Below are positions 36,275-48,000 of a DNA stretch of 64,000 nt, in pieces. The position numbers and the translations under genes were made by a program. The DNA comes from Cornus controversa (taxonomy: Eukaryota > Streptophyta > Magnoliopsida > Cornales > Cornaceae), in NCBI GenBank assembly GCA_026545225.1, contig CM048852.1, positions 58,969,146-59,033,145 of the forward strand. The letters run 5' to 3'. The notes under the pieces were generated by a model. It searched no databases and was not told where the DNA came from. It was given only the letters and a program-made list of their open reading frames with translations. Positions within the stretch are counted from its first letter, which is position 1; each line of letters begins with the position of its first letter.

Positions 36275-37140
36275 TTCCCGTAAATATATGCCATGGAGTT
36301 GAATGCTTTTTGCCACTTGTTCATCAGTGCCATAGAAGTTATGAATGATTTTGTCTCTTGGCGGCTCCATTACATCATCAGGTCCATTTATGAGTGAATT
36401 CATGAAGTAGATGTAAATTGCAATAGCATACCTCCCAGTTGTCAATTTCTGTAGAGGCCAGGCCAAATTCATAGGCCATCATGTTTAGAAGGATGTGCTT
36501 GATTCCCCAGCCAAATGCGAGTTGAGGAAGTGTGAGCAGTCCATAGCCAAATCGAGAAGTGAAAGTGATGTCCCTCAAACAAAATGTGGTGCTAGGCCTT
36601 AAATGTATCCCCTTGCTTTATGTTCATGAATAACTCACTATTTTTGGTTAAAAACACTAAAAATCACGAAATATTCATCTTTTTTTGAATTATGTTGTAA
36701 AAAATTATGTATCGATGAATTTCAGACTCTTTCGTGTGAGTTCAAAAAATATTCACGACTGCATTTGTCGAATCCGTTACGTTATCTTGATACAGGTCCG
36801 ATTCTCTTACATCAAACCTTGATTATGCTGATGCCTTAGCACGAGCTCTTGTACTAATTAAGTTAGTTATCATATAAGCATGGACGAATTGTAATAAACT
36901 CCTCTTGACTTGTAGTGTTTTGTAATAAATTCTCTTTGATAATTTTTTTTAACAAAAAAACTCTCTACAAGGAATGGGAGGGAGTATTGAAACAAATAAA
37001 AATGACTAAAATGCCCATCATTTTCTTCGCACATATATTTTATCCAATCTTATATATATAGTAAGATTATTTTTGTCTATTGAGCCCTCAAGGTAGCAGT
37101 TTCTAGCATCGCTGAGCACCTGTAAGATCTTGTTAGAGAA
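36275..37140 (-). pseudogene. DUF247 relic 2, internally deleted
   Basis: The C-terminal half is present at about 36275-36630 (recognisable FTSRFGYGLLTLPQLAFGWG, MMAYEF and YFMNSLINGPDDVM) with frameshifts near 36420 and 36605. It ends before the membrane anchor. A scrap of the N-terminal half (SDARNCYLEGS) lies at about 37075-37140. The 440 bp between contains no DUF247 sequence, and the first part of the gene is missing. Same strand as the other DUF247 loci. Confidence 0.88.
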
Positions 37141-37418
37141 TTCATTGATTTTAACAATTCTGCTCTATTTTGACTTCATTAATCAAACATAGTAATAAAG
37201 CAAGTTGCATTCCGTCAATTATACTGACAGTTTATTTATTGTACTGCTTCAACAACTCATAACTGCAGAATTTGATTAAATATATTAGAGTGTTTGCAAT
37301 ACAGAGAAGCCACAATGAAGTTCATGGTCAGATTCTAATTACCTTAATATAATGTGATTTGGTATATTAATTATGACTCTAGAATTATACTACCATTAAT
37401 TTATTGCAAGCGCATACA
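37141..37418. repeat. Shared DUF247-flank repeat
   Basis: Contains GCAAGTTGCATTCCGTCAAT and TTTATTTATTGTACTGC, a diverged third copy of sequence in the direct duplication at 51.7 and 54.0 kb. This shows that flanks as well as genes were copied in the array. Confidence 0.55.
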
Positions 37419-39217
37419 TAGGGTGGCAAAATGGGTGCTAACCCGTCAACCCGTTCGGATCCGCCCACTAATAAATGGATTTGAGTGAACTGTTTTTGTA
37501 TACGGGTCATAAATGGGTTGAATAATAATTCACTCATTAATTCAAGGATTATGTGGGTTGAATATGGGTATTCATATCCAACCCATATTTCACCCATTAT
37601 TATATAAAAGACTCATATTTATAAATGTTGTCTCATTTCATACTACCTCATCCTTTCTCTCTCTAAATTATTTTTCTCTCTTTCTCCTTTCTGCGTACTG
37701 CCCCACCATTTCTCTCTATAAATTATCTCTCTTTTTCTCTCCTAAATGCGTACACCGCTTGGAGGATCGCTTTCTTCATCCTCAGGTGGCTTCATGTCAT
37801 TACAGGAATCATGGTTTTAACTATTGGCCAAGACTTACCTGATGGGAACCTCAGCACCCTACAAAAGAAGGGTGAAGTTGCCAAAGATAAATTCTCAAAG
37901 GTAATAGTTTATATATATATATATAGTAATGCTACAATTACTGATTTGGTCTTTTTTTTCTTTTTTTTTGGAACTTCAAGACTCATATCAGTCAATAACA
38001 AAAACTAATAGTAACTTTTATCATTATATATATTATTTTCTTTATTTAAATTATTTTTCTTGTTAAGTGTTTTGGTGTGCAATCAAAAACTACTGGACAT
38101 GGATCTTTGTACTGTTATATCATATAAGGCTATTCCATAGGTGTCGAATTGTGCATCAACAAAATTATCTCAGAATATTTCTAGGATAGGTTTGCTTCAA
38201 TTCCTTCATAACAATAACTAATGAATGCCATGATCAAATTAGATCAGTTAATCCAAGAATTGAGCTAATAATAAGTTGTTTTATATGTATGCCATGATCA
38301 AATTAGATCAGTTAATCCAAGAATTGAGCTAATAATAAGTTGTTTTATATGTACTTAACAGGTTTGATCTAAAGCTACACATAGCCAAGTCTTTCAGAAT
38401 GTGTGTGTGTGTGAAAATGGGTATGGGTCGGGTGCTATAAATGGGTCGGACCCATGTTTGAGTCCGGATAATTTTTTATATCTTAAAGTCCGCAAAAAAA
38501 TAAAAATAAAAAAGTCATCTTTAAAAGAGCAAACAAAAATTTATTGATCTAATCATTTATGAAAATGTGTCGGGCTTTGTAAACAGGTCGAATATTATAA
38601 ACGGGTTGGATTTGACGGGTCTTTTATACGGGTTGAATTTGACCCAATTTAACTAATTTGTGTCACAAGTTTATTTATTAAAATTTTTAAAGCATAATTA
38701 ATGAATGTCAAAAGAGCAGGGGTATCCAAGTTTAACAAAATCAGCCACAAATTTTTAATCGGGTCGGGTTTGACTCGTTTGTTTAGATTGGGTCGACCCA
38801 TTTGTTCGGATCAAATCGATCTGTTTTATTTGGGCCTGGAGTGGTTTGACTAATCTGGGTCAAGTTAGTCCATTTATTTCGGTTGGCCGACCAATCCGGT
38901 TGGGTTAGATCAAATATGAGTTAGCGGGTTGACCCGACCCGTATTTGAACGGCCTATATTCAACTTGTTACAAAACGGATTGAATATGGATCACAACCCA
39001 TATTTGACCCGTCCATATTCAACCAGGTCCAAACCCACCCATTTTGTCACGCCAAGCTACTGTCATGTTTAGTCGGGTCAAATATGGGATGACGGATTGA
39101 TCCGACCCATATTTGACCCGATACAAACGAGTTGAATATGGGTTACAACCCCTTATTCAACCTGTTCATATTCGACCCGGTCCAAACCCGCTCAACCCGC
39201 CCAATTTGTCACCCATA
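37419..39217. mobile_element. Non-autonomous hAT transposon, 1.8 kb
   Basis: Termini TAGGGTGGCAAAATGGG (37419) and, in reverse, TATGGGTGACAAATTGGG (39217) are hAT-type inverted ends. Flanking octamers CGCATACA (37411-37418) and TGCATACA (39218-39225) agree at 7 of 8 positions. The outer parts are packed with GGGTTGA, ATGGGT and TGACCCG motifs in both orientations, typical of hAT subterminal arrays. No transposase is present. A central open stretch at 37811-37900 ([20 protein letters not shown]) has coding-like composition and might be captured host sequence; I do not recognise it. Confidence 0.7.
38225..38352. repeat. Perfect 64-bp tandem duplication
   Basis: Two identical 64-bp units beginning ATGCCATGATCAAATTAGAT start at 38225 and 38289. 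The absence of any mismatch points to a very recent event within the hAT element (or to an assembly artefact). Confidence 0.95.
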
Positions 39218-39394
39218 TGCATACATAAACTTTTCCATATAGCTACAGAATTTCGATTCATGACCTTAACAGTCACTTATATTTACAAGTAATTAACTAG
39301 GATCACTAGCTAGCTCTAACACAAAAAAACTAAAAATTAGACTTCCTGGTCCTTGTATATATACTAACTTGAATGTTCATTGCTTAGTGCTCTT

Positions 39395-39903
39395 CAAGGA
39401 AGCACAGATACGGCTCTACAAGAGCCGTGGCTGTATCGGACACGTATCCGATACGGATACGACCGAATACGTGTCCGATATGGCTAAGAAGTATCCAATT
39501 TTTTAAAATTAATTTTTGAATATCGGATACGGCTGGGATACGGGAGGGATACGGCTAGGATACGCGGGATATGCCAGGATACGGCTGGGATACGGCTGAG
39601 ATACGTTTAGGATACTTTTCGGGGCAAATTTGTAATTTTTTGTTATATAAAATGGGGTTGAGATGTAATATTAAAAACTTTATAGGCTAGAAAATAAGAA
39701 TTATTTTATAATAAATCAAAAATAGTTTTAAGTATATTTATTTTATGGTTGAAGAATAACACTTAATATTTTATGTATAATATTATATTTTTATTTATTT
39801 ATTTATTTGACGTATCCTTGCCGTGTCCGTATCCTACTTTTTTGAGATTTTTCGTATCGCCGTATCCGTATTGTGTCGTACCCGTATCTCGTGTCCGTGC
39901 TTC
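39395..39903. mobile_element. Mutator-type MITE rich in GATACGG repeats
   Basis: The 11-bp sequence TTAGTGCTCTT lies immediately outside both ends (39384-39394 and 39904-39914). Inverted termini share GAAGCAC then GATACGG-type text (left from 39399; right end GTGTCCGTGCTTC). The left arm contains many GGATACGGCTGG-like units and the right arm CGTATCCGTATC-like units. No transposase; the long target duplication suggests mobilisation by a MULE. Related relics lie near 16.2-16.6 and 17.0-17.45 kb. Confidence 0.75.
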
Positions 39904-40161
39904 TTAGTGCTCTTAAATTAATATGTTGTTGCCTAGCATAAAGGGGCGTTAGATATTTTTTTAGGCCAATCAGTTTGTCAGTTGGTCTGTACAAAGTACA
40001 AACGTACTGTCTGTTAATGAAGGTGTTCTTGATATTTAGAGGAGTGATTAGGGGTGTTATTTCATAGAGACTTATGCGAGTGGGAGATAAATACTGAGTA
40101 GGTCCTTGTGGACAGTGAACTGTCGACGAGAGATTGTGTGTCTCAGCGATAATTAATTTTA

Positions 40162-40340
40162 GAGCAATGCTACACATCATGAAATTATTTCATAAATTTC
40201 TATCATGAATGATGTGACAATTAAATGTGAGTTAGTATTGGTGGAATTTCTCTCATACACGGAATCCTAATACTCTATCACCTGCCACATCATTCATGAT
40301 AGGAATTCATGAAATAGTTTCATGAAATGTAGCATTTTCC
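40162..40340. mobile_element. 179-bp MITE with 9-bp target duplication
   Basis: TTAATTTTA is repeated exactly at 40153-40161 and 40341-40349. The arms form a long inverted repeat of about 60 bp around AATGCTACA, ATCATGAA, TTTCAT and ATCATGAATGATGTG. The duplication length fits Mutator-type MITEs. A half-copy of the same family lies at about 41405-41470 (AAAATGCTAAACATCATGAA). Confidence 0.88.
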
Positions 40341-40349
40341 TTAATTTTA

Positions 40350-42484
40350 ATATACTTGTAGGTACGTAACACGTATCATCATGTTAATCGGGACTTCTTG
40401 GTTTGATGGAGGATTAAATTTTCCTTGCAAAATTCTTTATTTTGGTGTGTATATGACGGCCCGATTTTTGGGACATGATTTTAATAATAATAATAATAAA
40501 TAATGAAGAAAAAAAATAAAAATAAATAAACAACCTTAATTATTCAAAGAAAACACATTATAACATAAAAATAACCATTACAATAATCCACCGATCATCC
40601 TTCAAATTAAAGAAACATCACAAATGAAATAACTTTCTCTTAAAAACATATAACTGAAGTCTTTCAAAACATTATTGAAATTTAAAAATATTTTTTTAAA
40701 CTCCTTACATCTTTAAGTGAGTTCGAGAAAATCTTCGTCACTACTGATTCCGGCTAAACTTGAAAAATATTGGAGTGAGTACAACCATTAGGAGGAAAAT
40801 AACTCTAAACCCATATATACAATAAGATAAAATGAAAGAAAGAAAACAATTCAATGTGTCAGTTGTTTACTAAAATATCTACAAGCAATCAAAATAAGAA
40901 CAAATAACATAGCGAATTTTCGGTCATTTTCTCGGCGAACTGCTGACCCTCAACTAAGGTTCTGAAACAATTCTTGGTCTCTTAACCGAAGAGAATACCC
41001 ACCCGACCTATTTTCAACCAGATATACATGTACGAGCATACACAACCAATTTCATTCATGGACTAAACACAAACATTTTCACAAAACACAACTTCTCTTC
41101 CTTTACCCCCAAATGGTATAATCTTTTACACTATTCAGAAATTAACATTTTATTTCACTAAGAATCACATCCAAAAAAAAAAAACTCAAAGCATTAACCT
41201 GATTAATATAATCAATTTGAATCTCCAGCTTAGACATGGTAATTGAATAAAAGAAAATGATAAAACAATCATTTTAATAAAATAAAAAAATGTGAGAGTT
41301 AACAAATACCAAGTTTTAAAAAAATACTACTGCCGTTTGTTTATTGATGCCGTATATACATAAATATATTACCACATATAATGCCAAACAACATAATACT
41401 AACAAAGGAAAATGCTAAACATCATGAATATAATTCATGAATTAGTATCTTGAATTAGGTGGCTGATTATTTGACAGCTTTCTATATTTTAAAAGTAATT
41501 ATTTTGAGAGAATATAGGAAGAAAAAAGAGAAAAAATAACAAAACTTATCATTATAGAATTTAATGAGATCCTAAAATAACTCAATAACAGAGAATTCAA
41601 ATTAAATTTTATGCTCGCATCTTCCTTTGAAAGATCCTTTCTATTAAATTTTCAAATAACTTCTACAAAAAGCTACAATTTTTTTCCCATAATTTCTGTA
41701 ACATAAGCTTGGACTTATTTTTCTTGAATAAAAACTCTAATTTTTTCCATTATCTATATGTGTGAATAATTAAATAAACACATAATAAACTTAAACGGTT
41801 TCTTATAATTTATTTTGATTTGATATTTTCGATCAAAGTTAAATTGTAAAGAAAGATCTAGTAAATATAGAGAGAAGTGGAGGGAGTGCAAAAGAAAATA
41901 TATGTATATATAATAAAATAATAAAAAAAATTAGAGAGAGAAACATAATTTGATTATGGTTCTTACTTCCTCCTTTAATAAGATTCATTTAGTTTGATAA
42001 AATATTAAAAATTATAAAAAGTGTAACATGTATCAAAATAGAGATGCGTAACGCTGCTCATATAGATCTATAGTAAATTTCTCTACTTTAATCATCCTTT
42101 TTTTTTTTGCCTCTGCCAAAAACAATGCCTTGTAAAACTCCTTTCTCCAATATACTATCAACTAACTCCAGTAAACTATAATTGAATATTGTGATTGAGA
42201 GTTTAATTAAGATAATTAATGCTAACGAGGCGGAAAAGAAAATAAGTTTCTTAAGGGGGTAGACTTGTCACGATTAATAACAAGATGCCAAGATGGTGAG
42301 TTCGTATGTGTACATATGTGGAGGATGAAAACAATATTGTTCAGAACACACCTACCTTATAATTCCTATACACAACTCTAGAGGGCTTTATTATTACTTG
42401 TGAAAATTGATATGTGAGGGATGGCTTCCCTACCAACAGTTATATAGATATATATATATATATCCAAGTTCCTCAGTTCCTATC

Positions 42485-42516
<32 letters not shown>

Positions 42517-42695
42517 TTGTGTGTGTGTGAAGAGATATAAAGATTAAGTCTCACAAATTAAAGTTGGAATACCAGGGATCCGATAATATATCTAAAGGGC
42601 TAGCTTTTTAAAAAACATTTCAAGTGTTTAATGCTCAAGGAGTATTTATTTATGCAAAGCAAAACAGAAGAAAGTTTGATCGAATTTACCTTTAG
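40350..42695. other. Intergenic region upstream-left of DUF247 gene 3
   Basis: From about 40455 (GACGGCCCGATTTTTGGGAC) to 41100 the text has the moderately GC-rich character of an LTR or other retroelement fragment, but no ends or domains could be fixed. The rest is AT-rich. Contains AATAAT runs (about 40485-40500), a TA run (about 42448-42465) and a compound TA/TG run (about 42485-42530). No gene was seen. Confidence 0.45.
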
Positions 42696-44324
42696 TTAGT
42701 TTGACGAAGGTGGAGAAATTTGGAAGTATGTTTGAAGGAGAGTCAAGACGAGTGCGAAAGTTGCGGCAAAGAAAGCAATAACAGACCAGGGAGTGTTAAA
42801 ATAATTGTGCAGTAGCTGACCCCACCAAGTCCTCGTCCTGCTATTGTAATGCTCTTGTATTTGATCATTGACATCTTTAATAGGGCCATCATAGGAAACA
42901 TATGCACCCCCTATGGCCATGGAGTTGAATGTTTTTGCGACTTCTTCATCAGTGCCGTAGAAATTATGAATGATGTTATGTGATCGCAGCTCAATCACAT
43001 CTTCAGCTCCATTTATAAGTGAATTCATGAAATAGACGTAACTGCATACCCTGAGGTCCATGTGAGTAGCAGGTGCCAATTCGTAGGCCATCATGTTTAG
43101 AAGGTTGTACTTGATTCTCCAACCAAATGCGATTTGAGGAAGTGTGAGCAGTCCGTAACCAAATCGAGAAGTGAAAGTGATTTCGTTCAAAAAATATGTG
43201 GTGCTAGGCCTGAAATGTATCCCCCTTGCTTTAAGTTCTGTGGCTGAACGAAATGAGTAACCATCAACATCCTTGTATGGGTCAGTCTTCCTTTTTGTAT
43301 GCCCTCTTTTGGACAACCAGCAGCAGTAGCAGGGAATAATTGTTACCAAGGTGGAACGACCACCACCACCACCACCACCATGGGTTTGGTCATCTTTACC
43401 TGGAGGACTACTACTGCTAGCTTGATCGATCTCACCACCACCACCATCATCATCACCACCACCACCACCACCACCACCACCACCATGGGTTTGGTCATCC
43501 TTACCTGCAGGACTACTACTGCTAGCTTGATCGATCTTTTCAGTGGTGCCGAGAAATCTTTTCCTCATAAGTTGTAGGAGATGAAAGGGTTGTTCTCTTT
43601 CATCCTTATAAGTGTTTTCTCTCTGCTTTGCCAATTTATCTATTTTAAACTTGAGAATGAAGTTCTCGATCAATTTCTCACCTTCCCCTTTGCAGTCACC
43701 TTCTTGGTGGTATCTGATGCCAATCAATTCCTGGAGAACTAGGAAAGGAAGTTGGTTTTCCAGCAACATGATATCCACACTTATCCTACGCAAATCAGAA
43801 ACACCTACATCCTTAACCGCTTCATCTATTAGCCCTTGGTGACAGACGACGGCATCCATGACATGTAGAACAAAGCAACCATCAAGGAGCATCATACGGG
43901 CGAATGCTATGTCGTCATAGGCGTCTGTTGAGCCCTCAAGGTAGCACTTCCTAGCTTCGCTCGCCACTTGTTGGATCCTGTTATAGAATTCTTGGGGTTT
44001 GCGGTTGCTGTCCGCTATGAATTTGCATGCCGCTCTCTTCTTCAATAACTCCGCTGCTTTCAGCTCAGGCTTGCCATGGTGGTACGGTCCAATTGAGACG
44101 ACTCTAGGATCAAAGAATCCCTTCATCTGCTCCATCTCCCTTAATTCTCGTGGAACCTTCGGTAAACATTGCTTCTTTGACGCAGCAATATTGGGTATCT
44201 CTTCCATTATGGATATTATCCAATCATCATCATCTATTTTCATTTCAGCTGCACAAGTAGCCAAGTTACGCCCAATCTGATCAGGAATGTTGCTCAACTG
44301 ATCATGAGAGTCACTCTCTCTCAT
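42696..44324 (-). CDS. DUF247 (UPF0481) membrane-anchored protein, intact copy 2
   Basis: Single-exon, 542-aa DUF247 protein. I choose the ATG at 44324 (MRESDSHDQLSN), because the longer open frame begins at a TTG within a CA microsatellite. Family blocks are all present: VPRELREMEQMKGFFDPRVV, SIGPYHHGKPELKAAELL, ARKCYLEGSTDAYDDIAFA, MMLLDGCFVLHVM, DIMLLENQLPFLVLQELIG, then SATELKARGIHFRPSTTY, MMAYELAP and YFMNSLINGAEDVIELRSHN. The C-terminal hydrophobic anchor is WSVIAFFAATFALVLTLLQ. The variable linker contains two 35-codon units with poly-Gly. Between them these include the acidic/Gly stretch DDDGGGG. The role is unknown; a cell-surface or plasma-membrane location is inferred from the family. 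Confidence 0.94.
   Translation of the reverse strand: MRESDSHDQLSNIPDQIGRNLATCAAEMKIDDDDWIISIMEEIPNIAASKKQCLPKVPRELREMEQMKGFFDPRVVSIGPYHHGKPELKAAELLKKRAACKFIADSNRKPQEFYNRIQQVASEARKCYLEGSTDAYDDIAFARMMLLDGCFVLHVMDAVVCHQGLIDEAVKDVGVSDLRRISVDIMLLENQLPFLVLQELIGIRYHQEGDCKGEGEKLIENFILKFKIDKLAKQRENTYKDEREQPFHLLQLMRKRFLGTTEKIDQASSSSPAGKDDQTHGGGGGGGGGGDDDGGGGEIDQASSSSPPGKDDQTHGGGGGGGRSTLVTIIPCYCCWLSKRGHTKRKTDPYKDVDGYSFRSATELKARGIHFRPSTTYFLNEITFTSRFGYGLLTLPQIAFGWRIKYNLLNMMAYELAPATHMDLRVCSYVYFMNSLINGAEDVIELRSHNIIHNFYGTDEEVAKTFNSMAIGGAYVSYDGPIKDVNDQIQEHYNSRTRTWWGQLLHNYFNTPWSVIAFFAATFALVLTLLQTYFQISPPSSN
43346..43545. repeat. Coding minisatellite: 105-bp unit with CCA (Gly) runs in DUF247 copy 2
   Basis: TGGGTTTGGTCATC occurs at 43381 and 43486, a period of 105 bp or exactly 35 codons, each preceded by an ACC/CCA trinucleotide run read as poly-Gly on the coding strand. 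Each unit encodes IDQASSSSP-GKDDQTHG. Trinucleotide slippage keeps the frame, so length variation would change only linker length. Confidence 0.92.
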
Positions 44325-45039
44325 TTTTTGTTTGGCAAAACTCACACACACACACAAACATATATATATATATATATATCTGAACGTAGCAGCTGTCTTC
44401 TACAATATCAAACAATTAAGCTTTCGGGTTTGCATTAGTATATTGTGAAGTACTCCCTCTAGCTATATATATATATATACACATACATATGTATACAGTA
44501 TAGCAACTTATATCTTGGACGTGCTTCGAAGTCGCTGGCTTATACATACATGCATGCATGATATATGAAGTTAATTAATTGGTATGGTACTGTTAGGAAG
44601 GATCTAATAAACTTCTCTCTCACAAGAAGCTTGGTACATATTATATTATCCTTGCCAGCTTGACTACCATACCCAGCCACATGCCCTGCCGGGCTATTCT
44701 TAAGTTTTCCCTGCAATAGGTAGCCTCGGACATTGTGCATTCCCATTCGCCTGCGTGAAGCCAAGGGATAATACTTGCTCACCGGTAAATATGTATTCCC
44801 TTTTGACCTTGGCCCAATTATAAAATGATTCGTCATCTTTAATGATGAATAAAAATTAAATAATACCTACCCATTTATCGTCCGGTAGCTACTCCTTTTG
44901 ATCTCTTATGTGATCCAATTATACAATGACACGTCCTCTTTAATGATAAATACAAAATTAAAATTTAGTAAAAGTAATGAAAGAGGATCGACCTATATTT
45001 TACTGGTCTAGTCAAATTAACATGCTATAATTTTTTTTC
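44325..45039. other. 5' flank of DUF247 copy 2
   Basis: CA and TA microsatellites lie at about 44341-44380 and 44464-44480, directly upstream of the ATG. The shared DUF247 flank block (GGATCT...CTCTCTCACAAGAAGC) is at about 44598-44641. From about 44815 to 44990 the sequence is an inverted counterpart of about 50945-51120 (shared GACACGTC, TCCAATTATACA and CCTTTTGA). A pre-existing inverted-repeat element may therefore have been split by the MULE insertion. Confidence 0.55.
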
Positions 45040-48000
45040 GACAAAAGCTCATAATACCCCCTTAGGGTTTCACGGAATGAGAAAAAAAACTCATGTACAA
45101 TATAATTGAACAGATCAATCCTACTAGTTTAAAAAATGAACAAGTTTCCCCCCTACTTTTGACCGGAGACCAAAATTGGGCGAATGATTTTATATAAATC
45201 CTAAATATCCCTAAAATGACCATTATACCTCTCACCTTATAAAATTAACCAACATATTCTATCAACCAAACCCATTTCTTTTCCTCTTTGCTCTCTCTCT
45301 CTCATATTTGAGATATAATCTTATTTTTTGGATTTACTGTTTTTTCAAGAATTTTGTGCATTAGTTACTTTAGATGGATGAAATATCATAAATTTTGATT
45401 CTTCTAATAATTCAAAAATAAGAGAAAAAGAACTACCAATATAATTTTGTTGCGCATAATTTTTTTTTTCTCGCTTTGGAAGATTAAGAGTTATAGTAAT
45501 ATCCTATTTTTTATAATGAATTTCTTTTGACGAGTAACATAAAGGAACATCCTAATATGGTGAACTGTGCAAGCTTCGTTCATATATATCAGTTAAAGAG
45601 CCACCACCATTTCACCTCTATGTTATATAACAATTGTTCTGTTGATCACTATATAAACTAGTATTAAAAACATCGACAATGAAGATTGATACAAGCATCA
45701 TTCAAAGGTAAATTGCTATGCAAAAGTAATATTGATTCAGTTTGCCAATGATAGCACATTTGCAACATTCCACATGTGACGCATTCCACAACTTAAGCAA
45801 CCTGTCATAAGCGAAAGCATTGGTATCATAACTGTCATAAGCTATTGTTTGCAATATTAAAAAAATCAAACCATTGGTACCACAACTGTCATAAGCCATT
45901 ATTTGCACAAAAAAACCAAACCATTGGTACCATTACTGCCATAAGCCATTGCTTGTACAAAAAACTAAACCATCATAGGAAACATTTACAAAAAATAGAA
46001 TAGAAAATACCACAAAAAACACAAAAAAGTTTCCTTCCATCAGTTGCAATAAAAGTTGTACCATTGGTGCATCAGCAAAAATGTTTCCTCCCATCAGTTG
46101 CAACGCCTATGTAATGGGCCTGCATAAAAAAAGTGATGAAGACTGCTATAATTACACAAGTTATTTAATTCTGAATTTTTATATACCTTGACGAAGATGA
46201 TGTTTGACTACTCCACAGAACATTCAAATTAACTGATAAAGACCGAGACAGGTTACTTAACATATTTCCATATCTTGACAGTATTGTAATCACCTATGTA
46301 AGAAAATGATATATATGGTTAATTGTTATAAATATGAAAATATAATGATAAAAAAAATCATTTTACCTCTTGTAGTTGTTTTCCATTTTCTCTCCCTATA
46401 GCAGTCATTCCATCAACCCTTTCTCTTCCACTCACAACCCTTCCATCTCCTCTTCCTATTACAGCACTTCCATCAATGTTTGGTAGTCCACCAGGTAGAC
46501 CAGAAGTAACAGGCAGCATTGGTCTACCTCATTGATCTCTTACTTAACCCTAGGTCTATGTGTCGCCTCCGTTGCTTTGCAAGTTCAAGTGTTGTGGCTC
46601 ATTTCCCCACACCTGCCACATCTAATATGTGACTTTTTTCTGCTAAATACACCAGGTTTACTAACCTCATCAACTGCCTTTCTCCTTAACTTTTTAGGTT
46701 TGTCAGTTGTAGGCCTGATAATGGGTGGGTGTATGGGATCAGTTCTAATTTCACGTTCTAAGTGTCTAAGGAGAATAGGAAATATGATAGGCATACATGT
46801 CCTCAAATATGTCTTCCTATGATAACAACTGTCAACACACTTCTCACATTTTTCCCTTTCTGAAATAATACATGCAATTGCATGGATGCAAAGTATTTCT
46901 CTTACATCCTATTCATGACAACTACACGTTCTAGCTTCCAAATTGACACCCTCATTCACCCCTTTGTAGTAAATCTCATATATATGTGGACTTGATTTTT
47001 TAGTATTATAATGTTTGAAGTTATCCATTTTTTTTTTGCAACTCATCTACTATGTTAGGGAGCAACAATCCATTCTTTTTATGAATCCACTCCCTTTTTG
47101 ATTGAAAGCGATATATCAAATAACCTCGGATCCACTCCAACATAGTAATTAATGGCTTATCCCTAGCCTTACAAATGTTGTCATTCCATGTCTCACACAT
47201 GTTATTAACAACCAAATTACACTTGAAATTATTGTTGAACTTGGACCTTGACCATAACCTAGGAGGTACATTTTTAAGCCATGCATATGCATCCTTATCA
47301 ATCTTCTTGATAATTTGCATGTGATACTCAAATGCATTAGTAATAAGTGTCCTTGCTACATTCCACATCTTATTTCTTAACTTCACTCCCTTAAACTTCT
47401 TCTTGAAATTCTCATACATGTGCTTTACACAATATCTATGGTCAGCCCCATACAACATGTCTTCAAAAGTTTCCACTAAACCCTATGAAACAAATAAACA
47501 TTAATTAAACTAACATTCAAACAAATATGGTTTAAACTAATATAAATTAATACTATTTTAAATTTATACCTTCTGTCTATCAGACATAAATGTAAATTGA
47601 TATAGTAGACCTAATGCACTTTGTAGTTGATCCATAGACCACTTCCAAGATTCTTTTGTTTCAGCTCTAACCATAGCAATGGCAACATGAAAAATTCCAT
47701 TGTCACCATCCCTCCCAATTGCACTTAATAATTGACATTTGTAGGGACCCTCATGAAACAACCATCCAACTCAATGAATGGCCTACACCTTTCCAACAAA
47801 CCTTTTTTCATTGCTTCAAAGTAAATGAATAACCCCTCAAATCTTGCAGGGTGATCAAGTGTTGGCCTGTTGATATTGGTTACAGCAATGCTACCAGGGT
47901 TAGTCTTTTGAATTAGATGGCAATAGTCTCTTGCTCTACTGAATTGCATCCCATTATCCCCGTCAATCTCCTTCAATGCCATCTTCTTTGTCCTATAAAC

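Noticed and set aside
39803..40180. 125-aa minus-strand open frame
   Set aside because: It spans the arm of a MITE and its flank; composition follows the CGTATCC repeat and no protein family is recognisable.
43299..43577. Plus-strand poly-Thr open frame
   Set aside because: It is the reverse reading of the Gly-coding CCA repeat in the DUF247 gene.
44325..44357. Eleven-codon extension of DUF247 copy 2 (CVCV-rich)
   Set aside because: It starts at TTG inside a CA microsatellite, so it is repeat translation. The ATG at 44324 is preferred.
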